The notes under the pieces: model-generated | What the model was told of the DNA's origin: nothing | What the model saw: the letters and a program-made list of their open reading frames with translations, nothing else | Database searches by the model: none | From: Streptomyces griseoluteus | GTDB taxonomy: Bacteria; Actinomycetota; Actinomycetes; Streptomycetales; Streptomycetaceae | Reading direction: 5' to 3' | Length of the DNA: 43,003 nt | Assembly: GCA_000717735.1 (NCBI GenBank) | Contig: JOBE01000055.1 | Location: 1-43,003, forward strand | Program-made: the position numbers and the translations under genes | Shown here: positions 8,846 to 16,680 of the stretch, in pieces | How positions within the stretch are numbered: the stretch's first letter is position 1 | How the letters are laid out: each line of letters opens with the position of its first letter

Positions 8846-9400
8846 TCAGCCCAGGTACTGGATCTCGCCGAGGAGCGAGCTGCTGACGTGGTCGTGGTCG
8901 AGCAGGTTGACCCGGGCGTTCATCTTGCCGCTGCCGGTCGCGAAGGCGTAGTTGCCGGCGCCGCCGGTGATCTTGAACGTGCCGGTCGGGTACACCATGG
9001 TGTCCGACGTGACGGGTGCGGTGAGCTGGTAGCTGATGGTGAGCTTGTCACCGTCGGCTTCCGTGATGGATGCCGTCCCCTTGATGTCCCACTTGCCGGG
9101 GATGGTCGCCAGGCACGCCACCTCTGTCTGCGTCCAGGTGCCGCTGGCTATCGGCCTGCCGGTGGAGGTGCCCGACCCGGTCACGTTGTAGCCGTTACAG
9201 CCCACCGTGTCGGGGTGCGTGGTCGCGACCACCGCGAAGTTGGAGTTGACCTCGACCGACGGGTACCAGGTGTCGGCGGCGGAGACAGTGCGGTCGGTCT
9301 CGGCGGCGAACGTGGTGCCGGCCGTGCCGCCGATGATCAGGAGCGACGCCGCGACCGCGCCTGCGGTGCGCGCCAGGCCGCGATGGATGGATCTTCCCAT
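8846..9400 (-). CDS. Secreted beta-barrel-like protein, 184 aa
   Basis: The ATG at 9400 is chosen because GGGGGAG lies just upstream and a Sec signal peptide follows directly: basic MGRSIHRGLAR, a hydrophobic core, and a likely signal-peptidase site around TTFAA-ET. The mature part (about 150 residues) is Gly/Thr/Ser-rich with alternating hydrophobics. The segment GTFKITGGAGNYAFATGSG near residue 145 resembles the repeated GGTGxFxxAxG turn of small secreted beta-barrel proteins (DUF3224 or allene-oxide-cyclase-like folds). Two Cys (VGCNG and EVACLA) may form a disulfide. No catalytic motif is visible. It lies between two acyl-CoA ligase genes on the same strand. The function is unknown, and the fold assignment is inference from one motif. 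Confidence 0.75.
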   Translation of the reverse strand: MGRSIHRGLARTAGAVAASLLIIGGTAGTTFAAETDRTVSAADTWYPSVEVNSNFAVVATTHPDTVGCNGYNVTGSGTSTGRPIASGTWTQTEVACLATIPGKWDIKGTASITEADGDKLTISYQLTAPVTSDTMVYPTGTFKITGGAGNYAFATGSGKMNARVNLLDHDHVSSSLLGEIQYLG

Positions 9401-9503
9401 GTTCTCCCCCGTAATGATGCAGAAGTTGCTCAACGTGACCTGGATGTAGGCCTGTTGTGAACAGTTTCCCTGATCGATGGCCCCTCCGTCGAGACATTCG
9501 GCC

Positions 9504-11390
9504 TCACGCTTCGCGGGAACCCTCGTACATGGCTTCGATGATCCCGGCGTACTCGCGCTCCACCGCGGGCCGCTTGACCTTGAGGCTCGGGGTGAGTTCG
9601 CCGTGTTCGACGTCGAGGTCACGCGGCAGGACCGCGAACTTCTTGATGGTCTGCCAGCGCTGCAGGTCACCGTTGACGCGCTCCACGAAGCCGTCGATCA
9701 GCGCGTGCGCCTGCGGCGAGGAGGCGACCTCGGCGTAGCTGCGGCCCCCGAGGCCCTGGGACTCCGCCCAGGGCATGATGACGCTCTCGTCGACCGTGAT
9801 CAGGGCGGTGCAGTAGTTGCGGCCGTTGCCGATGACGACGATGTTGCTGGTGTACGGGCAGACGGCCTTGAAACGGCTCTCGATCTCCGTGGGTGCGATG
9901 TACTTGCCGCCCGACGTCTTGAACAGGTCCTTCTTGCGGTCGGTGATCCGGACGAAGCCGTCCCCGTCCACCTCGCCGATGTCGCCGGTGTGGAACCAGC
10001 CGTCGCCGTCCAGCACCTCGGCGGTCTGCTCCGGGAGGTCGTGGTAGCCGCGCATGACACCGGGACCCCTCAGGAGCAGCTCGCCGTCCTCGGCCACCCG
10101 CACCTCGGTGCCCGGCAGCGGGACGCCGACGGTACCCACCCGGTAGTCGTCGGCACGATTGACCGTGCAGCCTCCGCTGGTCTCGGTCAGGCCGTAGCCC
10201 TCCAGAACGGGCACGCCCGCGCCGGCGAAGAAGTAGCCGATCTCGGGGGCGAGGGCGGCGCTGCCCGAGGCGCTCCCGCGCAGTCGCCCTCCGAAGGCCG
10301 CCCGGATTTTGCCGTAGACCAGCCTGTCGGCGACGGCGTGCCGCACGGCGAGCCACGGGGGCACGGTGCTCCTCCCGGTCGCCGCCCTGCGTTCCTGGCC
10401 GGTCCGCGCGTGGTCACGGGCGACCTTCGCCGCCCACAGGAAGATCTTGTACTTGAGGCCGCCCTCGGCCCTCGCCCTGCCCGCGATGCCGTTGTAGACC
10501 TTCTCGAAGATCCGCGGCGCGGAGGCCATGACGGTGGGCCGGACGGCGGGCAGGTTGACGACGATGCGGTCGACGCGCCCGTCCACGGCGATCACGTGAC
10601 CGGTCCTCACCTGGCCGGCGATCAGGGCGTTGCCGAAGACGTGGGACAGCGGCAGCCACAGGAACTGCACGTCGTCGGGGCGCAGCAGTCCGCTCACCTC
10701 CTGTGCGACGCCCTGGTAGGACCAGCAGTCGTGCACCAGGCGCACGCCCTTGGGGCGGCCGGTCGTGCCGGAGGTGTAGATGAGGGTGGCGAGCTGCTCG
10801 GGCCCGATGGCCCGGACGGCCGTGTCGACCGCGTCCGGACGCTCCCGCAGGTACGCCGTGCCGCGCCGCTCCAGCTCGGCCAGCGTCAGCACGTCGAGCC
10901 CGTCCACCCGGGGCACGTCCCCGTCGGCGTCGAAGAGGATCGCGTGGTCGAGGCCGGGCAGCCGGTCCGTGTGGGCGACGACCTTGGCCAGCTGGACCGT
11001 GTCCTCGACGAAGACCGCCCGGCTGCCGGAGTCGGCGAGGATGTACGCCGTCTCGTCGGCGTCGGTGCTCGGATAGACGGCGGTGGCGGCGGCTCCCGCG
11101 CACATCACGCCCAGATCGGCGAGGATCCACTCCACCCGGGTCGAGGAGGAGATGGCCACCCGTTCCTCGGGGCGCAGCCCGAGGGCGAGCAGACCGGCCG
11201 CGATCGACTTCACGCGCTCGCCGGTCCCGGACCACGTGAGCGACCGCCACACCTCGGCGCCGGGGGCGCCGTCGTCGGCCGCCACGGGATAGCGGTACGC
11301 CTCCCGGTCCGGGGTGGCCTCGACCCGGGAGAGGAAGAGGTGCGCCATGGACGCCGGGCGGCTTTCGAGCAGGTGCAGTGCGGAACTCAT
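9504..11390 (-). CDS. Long-chain fatty-acid-CoA ligase (FadD15-like AMP-binding protein)
   Basis: The 628-residue protein carries YTSGTTGRPKGV near residue 215, GYGLTETSGG near 400, FHTGDIGEVDGDGF near 465 and the Lys-containing SGGKYIAPTEIE near 495. These are in the order and at the spacing of long-chain acyl-CoA synthetases, which have a longer N-terminal domain than the 552-residue ligase nearby. It activates long-chain fatty acids for lipid synthesis or beta-oxidation at the inner membrane face. ATG 11390 has GGAGG six bases upstream. It is divergent from the HEAT-repeat/MerR pair, and the roughly 190-base gap holds both promoters. Confidence 0.9.
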   Translation of the reverse strand: MSSALHLLESRPASMAHLFLSRVEATPDREAYRYPVAADDGAPGAEVWRSLTWSGTGERVKSIAAGLLALGLRPEERVAISSSTRVEWILADLGVMCAGAAATAVYPSTDADETAYILADSGSRAVFVEDTVQLAKVVAHTDRLPGLDHAILFDADGDVPRVDGLDVLTLAELERRGTAYLRERPDAVDTAVRAIGPEQLATLIYTSGTTGRPKGVRLVHDCWSYQGVAQEVSGLLRPDDVQFLWLPLSHVFGNALIAGQVRTGHVIAVDGRVDRIVVNLPAVRPTVMASAPRIFEKVYNGIAGRARAEGGLKYKIFLWAAKVARDHARTGQERRAATGRSTVPPWLAVRHAVADRLVYGKIRAAFGGRLRGSASGSAALAPEIGYFFAGAGVPVLEGYGLTETSGGCTVNRADDYRVGTVGVPLPGTEVRVAEDGELLLRGPGVMRGYHDLPEQTAEVLDGDGWFHTGDIGEVDGDGFVRITDRKKDLFKTSGGKYIAPTEIESRFKAVCPYTSNIVVIGNGRNYCTALITVDESVIMPWAESQGLGGRSYAEVASSPQAHALIDGFVERVNGDLQRWQTIKKFAVLPRDLDVEHGELTPSLKVKRPAVEREYAGIIEAMYEGSREA

Positions 11391-11526
11391 GGCGACCTCC
11401 GGGCCCGTACGCCCATCATCGTTTCGTTGACCGACAGGTAACTTGCGAGCAGGGGTGAGGCTAGGGGGAAACCCTTTCCCGCGTAAGGGGAGCGGTCGGG
11501 AATGTGCCGCCGCGCGGTGGGCCCGC

Positions 11527-11557
11527 TTGACCTTGACACGGTGACAAGGCCTTCACT
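11527..11557 (+). promoter_or_regulatory. MerR-type promoter with operator in a 19-bp spacer
   Basis: TTGACC (11527-11532) and TTCACT (11552-11557) are separated by exactly 19 bp, the overlong spacer typical of MerR-activated promoters. A 19-bp near-perfect palindrome, CCTTGACACGGTGACAAGG (11531-11549), fills the spacer. It has only two mismatched positions around its centre. It lies 23 bases before the HEAT-repeat gene start, so the downstream MerR protein probably regulates its own two-gene operon from here. Confidence 0.75.
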
Positions 11558-11579
11558 GCTCGCCGAGGAGGTGGTCCCG

Positions 11580-12251
11580 ATGACCATGAGGACACAGGAC
11601 ACGGATGTGGCACGAGCGCTCCAGGCCCTGGAGGACGGTAGTGCGTCCGTGCGGCTGCGGGCGGCTCTGGCGGTCGGTACGACGCCGGACCCGTGCTTCG
11701 TCGACAAGCTCGTCGAGCGCAGCGCGGTCGAGCCCGAGTTCTTCGTCCGCGACATGCTGACCTGGGCGCTCACCCGGCACCCGGTGTCCCTGACGCTCCC
11801 CGAGCTGCTCCGCGAGGTCCGCTCGGAGCGTCCGCAGGCACGGAGCCAGGCGCTGCACACGCTGTCCAAGATCGGGGACCGCGCCGCGTGGCCGGCGATC
11901 ACCGGGGCGCTGTTGTCCGACGCCGACGACGAGGTGGCGCGGAGCGCCTGGCGGGCCGCGGTCCTGCTCGTACCGGAAGGCGAGGAGGCCGCTCTGGCCG
12001 CGGTGCTCGCGACCCAGCTCGGGCGCGGTGAGCGGGAGACGCGGCTGAGTCTCAGCCGGGCGCTCGTCGCCCTGGGCGACGTGGTCGTCCCCGCTCTGCG
12101 GGCCGCGACGACGGACCCTGATCCGCGGGCGCGCACGCACGCGCTCGCCACCGAACAGCTGCTGCAGGACCCCGACATGGGCTTCGAGTCCGCGATCGAG
12201 GAGGCGAAGCGCGTCGTGGCCCTCGGCGGGCCGGGACAGGAGGGAAAATGA
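11580..12251 (+). CDS. HEAT-repeat (PBS-lyase-like) protein, 223 aa
   Basis: ATG 11580 follows GAGGAGGTGG. The protein is a run of about six paired-helix repeats (for example RLRAALAVGTTPDPC, ARSQALHTLSKIGDRAAW, VARSAWRAAVLLVPEG, RARTHALATEQLLQD) and matches HEAT/PBS-lyase-like alpha-solenoids. It has no enzyme motif, signal peptide or membrane segment, so it is probably a cytoplasmic binding scaffold. It ends four bases before a MerR regulator whose C-terminal half is built of the same repeats. The two genes share the MerR-type promoter upstream. Inference: the proteins act together, perhaps with the free solenoid modulating or sensing for the regulator. Confidence 0.8.
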   Translation: MTMRTQDTDVARALQALEDGSASVRLRAALAVGTTPDPCFVDKLVERSAVEPEFFVRDMLTWALTRHPVSLTLPELLREVRSERPQARSQALHTLSKIGDRAAWPAITGALLSDADDEVARSAWRAAVLLVPEGEEAALAAVLATQLGRGERETRLSLSRALVALGDVVVPALRAATTDPDPRARTHALATEQLLQDPDMGFESAIEEAKRVVALGGPGQEGK

Positions 12252-12254
12252 AGC

Positions 12255-13259
12255 GTGTTGATCGGTGAGGTGGCGCGACGGTCCGGGGTCAGTGCCCGCA
12301 TGCTCAGGCATTACGAATCGCTCGGCCTGGTGCGGCCGTCGGGCCGTACGGGCTCGGGCTACCGGGAGTACTCCGGCGGGGACATCCGGCGGATCTTCCA
12401 CATCGAGAGCCTGCGGTCGCTGGGGCTCTCGCTGCGGGAGATCGGGCGCGCGCTCGACGACCCAGGGTTCACGCCCTCGGCGCTCGTCGCCGACCTCATC
12501 CGCCAGACCCGCGAACGCATCGCGGCCGAGACGGAGTTGCTCACGCGGCTGCGCCGGATCGACGCGGCGGACCCCACCGGCTGGGAGGACGTCCTGCAGG
12601 TCGTCTCGTTCCTCCACGCACTGCGGTCGACGAGCGCCGACGCGCGCCAGCGCGCGGCCCTCTCCTCGGTCGACGAGGTTCCGGTGCCGGTGGAGGCCCT
12701 GGCCGAGGCGGTACTGAGCGAGACGGACACGAACGTGGCCGGAGCCCTTCGGTGGGCGCTCGCGCGATCGGGCGAGGACGCCACGGCCCTGCTCGCCGAG
12801 GGCCTCGGCTCCCCGGTGGCGGCGGTGCGGCAGCGTGCCGTCGTGTCCCTCGCCGAGATGCCCGGCGAGGAGGCCACCACCCGGCTGCGGGAGGCCCTCG
12901 CGCATCCCGACGTCGTGGTCCGCGGGCATGCGGCGCTCGCGCTCGGAGCGCGGGGAGCGGCCGACGGGCTGCCGACGCTCGTCGACATGATCGTGGCGGG
13001 TAGGAACGACACCGACGCGGCCGACGCGCTGGCCTCGCTCGCGAGCGACCCTGCGACGGCGGAACGGATCGCCGCCGGGCTCGTCGGCCTCCTCGCCGAG
13101 GACACCACGGAGGCACCCGCACGCGTGCGGCTGACCCAGGCCCTGGCGGACATCCCGGGGACCACCGCGTCGCAGGCCCTCGTGGAGCTCTCGCAGGACC
13201 CCGACCGTGCCGTCGCGGCGACCGCCGTCTATCTCGTCCGGCTGCGCGAGGCACGGTGA
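12255..13259 (+). CDS. MerR-family regulator with C-terminal HEAT repeats, 334 aa
   Basis: The N-terminal winged-helix domain is typical of MerR proteins: LIGEVARRSGVSARMLRHYE, then LGLVRPSGRTGSGYREYS, and a dimerisation helix to about residue 110. The C-terminal 200 residues are unlike metal- or drug-binding MerR tails and contain HEAT-like helical pairs (VRQRAVVSLAEMPGEEA, VRGHAALALGARGAADG). GTG 12255 (or TTG 12258) is preceded by AGGAGGG about ten bases upstream. The gene is in an operon with the HEAT protein before it. No Cys pair for metal or Fe-S sensing is present, so the signal is probably a protein or a large ligand. It is expected to bind the 19-bp palindrome upstream of the operon. 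Confidence 0.88.
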   Translation: MLIGEVARRSGVSARMLRHYESLGLVRPSGRTGSGYREYSGGDIRRIFHIESLRSLGLSLREIGRALDDPGFTPSALVADLIRQTRERIAAETELLTRLRRIDAADPTGWEDVLQVVSFLHALRSTSADARQRAALSSVDEVPVPVEALAEAVLSETDTNVAGALRWALARSGEDATALLAEGLGSPVAAVRQRAVVSLAEMPGEEATTRLREALAHPDVVVRGHAALALGARGAADGLPTLVDMIVAGRNDTDAADALASLASDPATAERIAAGLVGLLAEDTTEAPARVRLTQALADIPGTTASQALVELSQDPDRAVAATAVYLVRLREAR

Positions 13260-13278
13260 CGGAGCGCTGCCCGCCCGC

Positions 13279-14382
13279 TCAGCCGGCGTGGAGGGTCCGG
13301 AAGCGAGCGGGGTCCGCGGGGTCCCGGTCGACGACGTGGACCGGCGCCCACGCCCACTGCCAGGTGCTGATGCCGGGCGGGCGGGAGAACCGGATCTGCC
13401 CGCGGGTGCCTTCCACCACGACGCCCGGCCAGGACGCGGCGGTGCCGGCCCCTTGAGTGCGCAGCACGTCGGCGAGGACGACGACCGTGTCGTACCCCTC
13501 GAAGGCGACGAACGAGGGCGCCTCGCCCAGCCTTTCGCGCAGGACCGTCCCGACGCGTGTGCCGAGTTGGCCGAGGTGCTCGGGCCGGTAGCGCAGGAAC
13601 GGGATCGCGGCGCCGTCGTCGCCCAGTGCCGCCGCCCATTCGTTGAACTCCGGCTGCCCGGCCGGCGCACCGATCAGGACGTCGGCGAGTCGCCGGTCGT
13701 GGCGGACGGCCTTGACGAGCGGTACGGCGGGCTCCGGGTGGCCGACCAGAAGCAGGAGCGCCGTCGCGTGGTGGTCGACGAGCGCGTCGCAGACGGCCGC
13801 GGGGGTGAGCGCGCGCATGTCGAGTTCGACGACCGTGCCGCCGCGTGGGGCGAGGTGGTCCCGCAGGATGCGCGTCCCGGACGCCCAGTAGACGCTGGGA
13901 TCGGCTGCCACGGCGATGCGCCGGTGACCCGCGCCGAGGAGGAAGTCCGCGTAGATCCGCCAGCCGTGGGACTGCGCCGGCGCGATGCGCGCGACCCGTT
14001 CCGTCGGCTGTTCGGTGAGCGCGTCGAGGACCGCCGACGAGCAGAGGTACGGCAGGCCGAGGGCGTCGGCCCTGGCGGCGGCGGCACGGGCGACGACGCT
14101 GTGGTACTCCCCCGCCACGGCGGCGACGCCGAGGCGGGCCAGGTCGTCCACGGCCGCCGCGGCCTTCTCCGGATCGGCCGCGGTGTCCCGTACCACCAGC
14201 TCAAGGGGGCTTCCGGCGATCCCGCCGGAGTCGTTGACCTCGCGAACGGCCAGTTCGAGCCCGGCGAGCAGGTGCCGGCCCGCCTCGACCCAGCCGGGCC
14301 GGGTCAGCGGAACGAGAGCGCCGATCCGGACGGCCGGCCCCTCGGCCCGCTCCGCCTCACCCCGCGATGACGGCGTACGCAC
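13279..14382 (-). CDS. Leucine/branched-chain-type substrate-binding protein without a signal peptide
   Basis: The 367-residue protein fits the type 1 periplasmic-binding fold of Leu/Ile/Val-binding proteins: VRIGALVPLTRPGWVEAGRHL near the N-terminus, LAVREVNDSGGIAGSPLELV, then ARLGVAAVAGEYHS and LPYLCSSAVLDALT. Homologous transport proteins carry a Sec or lipoprotein signal, but here the N-terminus is hydrophilic (RTPSSRGEAERAEGP) with no hydrophobic core and no lipobox Cys. The start is GTG 14382, ten bases after the stop of the VOC gene on the same strand, so the two are probably co-transcribed. No permease or ATPase is near. Inference: a cytoplasmic ligand-binding or sensory relative rather than a transporter subunit. 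Confidence 0.82.
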   Translation of the reverse strand: MRTPSSRGEAERAEGPAVRIGALVPLTRPGWVEAGRHLLAGLELAVREVNDSGGIAGSPLELVVRDTAADPEKAAAAVDDLARLGVAAVAGEYHSVVARAAAARADALGLPYLCSSAVLDALTEQPTERVARIAPAQSHGWRIYADFLLGAGHRRIAVAADPSVYWASGTRILRDHLAPRGGTVVELDMRALTPAAVCDALVDHHATALLLLVGHPEPAVPLVKAVRHDRRLADVLIGAPAGQPEFNEWAAALGDDGAAIPFLRYRPEHLGQLGTRVGTVLRERLGEAPSFVAFEGYDTVVVLADVLRTQGAGTAASWPGVVVEGTRGQIRFSRPPGISTWQWAWAPVHVVDRDPADPARFRTLHAG

Positions 14383-14392
14383 GCGTCACCCC

Positions 14393-14779
14393 TCAGGCCT
14401 CGGCGTCCTGCGGGTACCAGCGCAGCTCGACGGTGTTGCCGTCGGGGTCCTTGACGTACACCGACTGCGCCGAACCCCGGGCGCCCCAGCGCGGTACGGG
14501 ACCCTCGACGACGTCGAACGTCCCGGAGGCGATGACCTCCTGCCAGTCCAAGGGGTCGACGACGAGGCAGATGTGGTCGACGTTCGACTCGCCGCGCGGG
14601 CGGGAGAACAGGTCGATGACGGTGCTCTCGTCGATGCGCACCGACGGGAAGGGGACCTTGCCGGCCCGCCACTCCTCGACGCGCTCGGGCGCCAGGCCGA
14701 GGGGACCCGTGTAGAAGGCGAGCGCCCTGTCGACGTCGGTGACGTTCAGCACCAGGTGGTCGAAGGCGGTGACGCGCAT
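14393..14779 (-). CDS. VOC-superfamily (glyoxalase/dioxygenase-like) protein
   Basis: The 128-residue single VOC module opens with FDHLVLNVTDVDRALAFY and ends with VYVKDPDGNTVELRWY, the paired beta-alpha-beta-beta-beta halves of glyoxalase/fosfomycin-resistance-type proteins. Candidate metal ligands are His in FDHLV, His in NVDHICL and Glu in NTVELRW. ATG 14779 has GGAGG upstream. It precedes the signal-less binding protein with a ten-base gap. The reaction cannot be predicted from sequence; relatives include lyases, isomerases, dioxygenases and antibiotic-binding proteins. Confidence 0.88.
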   Translation of the reverse strand: MRVTAFDHLVLNVTDVDRALAFYTGPLGLAPERVEEWRAGKVPFPSVRIDESTVIDLFSRPRGESNVDHICLVVDPLDWQEVIASGTFDVVEGPVPRWGARGSAQSVYVKDPDGNTVELRWYPQDAEA

Positions 14780-14977
14780 GGTGGGTCCTCCAGGGTTCTC
14801 GGATACGCGGCCTCGGAGACCGCCGCGGCCATTCTGACCTGCGGGGCTGACACCCGGTCAAGCGGGTTCTCCATCCGCGTGCGGACGGGGAGTTCACCCC
14901 GGGGCCGCGCTGGGTCCTCCGCTAGGGCCCGGCGCCTGAGCCGTGTGCCGGTCCGGCGCGTCGCGGGCGGGCCGACG

Positions 14978-15541
14978 CTACGCCAGGCGGCGGTACTGTC
15001 CCCGGAAGTAGGTGAGTGAGCGGCCGTCCTCCGAGGGCAGTCCCGCCGTCAGGACCCGGCCGATCACGAGCGTGTGGTCGCCGGCCACGACACGGTTCTC
15101 GGTGCGGCACTCCAGGGTCGCGAGCGCCCCGCCCATCAGCGGGGCCCCGCTCTCCTCGCCGCGCGTGTACGGGAGGTCGGCGAAGAGGAGCCGGTCGGAG
15201 ACGCGGCCCTTCGTCGCGAAGCGGCCCGCGACGTGCCACTGGCTCTCGGCGAGGACCGAGATCCCCCAGACCGGGAGTTCGGTGAGCAGGCCGTCCATGC
15301 GGGAGCCGGTGCGGAGGCTGACCAGGACGAGCGGTGGGTCGAGGGAGACGGAGAGGAAGGAGGTGGCCGTCATGCCGACGTCCTCGCCGTCCGGGCCGTC
15401 GGTGGGGTTGTGCGCCGTCACCAGGACCACGCCCGCCGCGAGGCGGGACATCGCCGCCCGGAAATCGTCGTGGCTCACCCCCTCGCCCGAGGGGATGGCG
15501 AGGTCGGTGACGGTGGGCACGGTGGGGGTCTTCTGCAGCAC
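14978..15541 (-). CDS. Flavin reductase-domain protein (HpaC/ActVB-like)
   Basis: The 187-residue protein has DDFRAAMSRLAAGVVLVTA, then MTATSFLSVSLDPPLVLVSL and a C-terminal HTLVIGRVLTAG, the conserved blocks of the flavin-reductase split-barrel family. These enzymes use NAD(P)H to supply reduced FMN or FAD to a partner monooxygenase. The start is uncertain: GTG 15541 gives a 23-residue lead before the family core, and the GTG codon of GVSHDDF (about 15477) would also work. Upstream lies an AT-richer divergent promoter region shared with the SGNH hydrolase gene. No obvious monooxygenase partner is adjacent; the oxidoreductase at 5426 is of a type that reduces its own flavin. Confidence 0.87.
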   Translation of the reverse strand: MLQKTPTVPTVTDLAIPSGEGVSHDDFRAAMSRLAAGVVLVTAHNPTDGPDGEDVGMTATSFLSVSLDPPLVLVSLRTGSRMDGLLTELPVWGISVLAESQWHVAGRFATKGRVSDRLLFADLPYTRGEESGAPLMGGALATLECRTENRVVAGDHTLVIGRVLTAGLPSEDGRSLTYFRGQYRRLA

Positions 15542-15736
15542 GCTCGCACGCTAGCCCGGGGCCCACGGCGCCGCATCGGGCCCATGGACCAGGAGGCCTC
15601 CCACGACAGACCTAGGTCTTCCGCCCTGGACACCCACACCACCATGCACAATTAGTTGAATAAGTGTGTGGGGGGCTATGGTCGTGCCGCAGTCGTCGTC
15701 CCCGTCCACGGCATCCACCGAAACAGAGGCCATGCC
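15542..15736. promoter_or_regulatory. Divergent intergenic region with an AT-rich island
   Basis: This region separates the flavin reductase and SGNH hydrolase genes. Around 15645-15670 it contains an AT-rich stretch, ATTAGTTGAATAAGTG, that stands out in GC-rich DNA. TTAGTTGAATAA resembles a half-palindromic MarR/HxlR-type operator, and TTGAAT (15656-15661) with TATGGT (15677-15682) looks like a promoter with a short 15-base spacer. No regulator gene is adjacent, so this is only a candidate. Confidence 0.3.
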
Positions 15737-16558
15737 ATGCCCGGCGCACAGGTTCCCTTCTCGCGGTACGTGGCCCTCGGCGACAGTCAGACCGAAGGCG
15801 TCGGCGACGGCGACGACGTGACGGGGCTCCGCGGCTGGGCCGACCGCCTCGCGGAACACCTGGCCCGCCACAACCCCGGCCTGCGGTACGCCAACCTCGC
15901 CGTCCGGGGCCGCCTGGCCGGGCAGGTCCACACCGGGCAGCTCGGCCCCGCGCTCGCCCTGCGGCCGGACCTGGCGACGGTGGTGGCCGGGGTCAACGAC
16001 CTGCTGCGGCCCCGCTTCGACGCCGACGATGTCGCCGGCCACCTGGAGGCGATGTTCGCCGCGCTCACCGCACAGGGCACGCGCGTCGCCACCCTCACCT
16101 TCCCGGACGTCGCCCGCATCACCCCGCTGGCCCGGCCGGTCAGGCACCGCGTCACCGCCCTCAACCAGCGCATCCGCGAGGCCGCGCACCGGCACGGCGT
16201 CGCCGTCGCCGAGACCGGCCACCACGCCGTCGTCACCGATGCCCGCCTGTGGAGCGCGGACCGCCTGCACGTCGGCCCCCTCGGCCACGAGCGCATCGCC
16301 GCCGCCGTCGCCCAGGCCCTCGCGCTGCCCGGCAGCGACGACGCCTGGACCCGCCCCCTGGCCACCCCCACGCCGCCGCGGCCCGTCGGCCTGCGAGCCG
16401 GCGCCGCCGAACTGCGCTGGGCCGCCGACTTCCTCCGGCCCTGGATCGCCCGCCGCCTGCGCGGCCACTCCTCGGGCGACGACCGCACCGCCAAGCGCCC
16501 GGACCTCGTACCCCTGGAGCTCGCGCCCCTGCACCGGGACCCCGCCCGGGAGGCGTGA
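15737..16558 (+). CDS. SGNH/GDSL-family hydrolase
   Basis: The 273-residue protein has block I YVALGDSQTEGVG (nucleophile Ser), block III-like VVAGVNDLLRP (GxND) and block V SADRLHVGPLGHERI (the DxxH Asp-His pair), matching SGNH esterases. ATG 15737 is chosen because homology begins at FSRYVALGDS and AGAGG lies upstream; an 81-base in-frame extension to 15656 is unlikely. There is no signal peptide, so it is probably cytoplasmic. The C-terminal 70 residues after the catalytic block are basic and Pro-rich. The substrate (ester or acetyl carbohydrate) is not predictable. A methyltransferase gene follows after about 120 bases. Confidence 0.88.
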   Translation: MPGAQVPFSRYVALGDSQTEGVGDGDDVTGLRGWADRLAEHLARHNPGLRYANLAVRGRLAGQVHTGQLGPALALRPDLATVVAGVNDLLRPRFDADDVAGHLEAMFAALTAQGTRVATLTFPDVARITPLARPVRHRVTALNQRIREAAHRHGVAVAETGHHAVVTDARLWSADRLHVGPLGHERIAAAVAQALALPGSDDAWTRPLATPTPPRPVGLRAGAAELRWAADFLRPWIARRLRGHSSGDDRTAKRPDLVPLELAPLHRDPAREA

Positions 16559-16680
16559 CCCCCGGCGAGTTCTCACCGCGCCGCGACTCCCGTGCAGGGC
16601 CCGGCTCTTGGCATGCTGAGGGCCGACGGCCCCGACCGCGGGTCGGTGGCCGTGCTTCACCCGGACGAGGAGGGTGCACA

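Noticed and set aside
7040..11390. The two acyl-CoA ligases as loading enzymes of the PKS/NRPS cluster
   Set aside because: They converge on the cluster from the other strand, look like general fatty-acid ligases, and the visible assembly line shows no need for them. A role cannot be excluded but is not supported.
14780..14977. Possible small gene in the 198-base gap
   Set aside because: No start with a ribosome site and no conserved-looking frame were found; only GC-rich filler and a likely VOC promoter region are seen.
14978..15541. Flavin reductase as partner of the monooxygenase at 5426
   Set aside because: The genes are 8 kb apart, and the monooxygenase has its own NAD(P)H-binding motif and should reduce its flavin itself.
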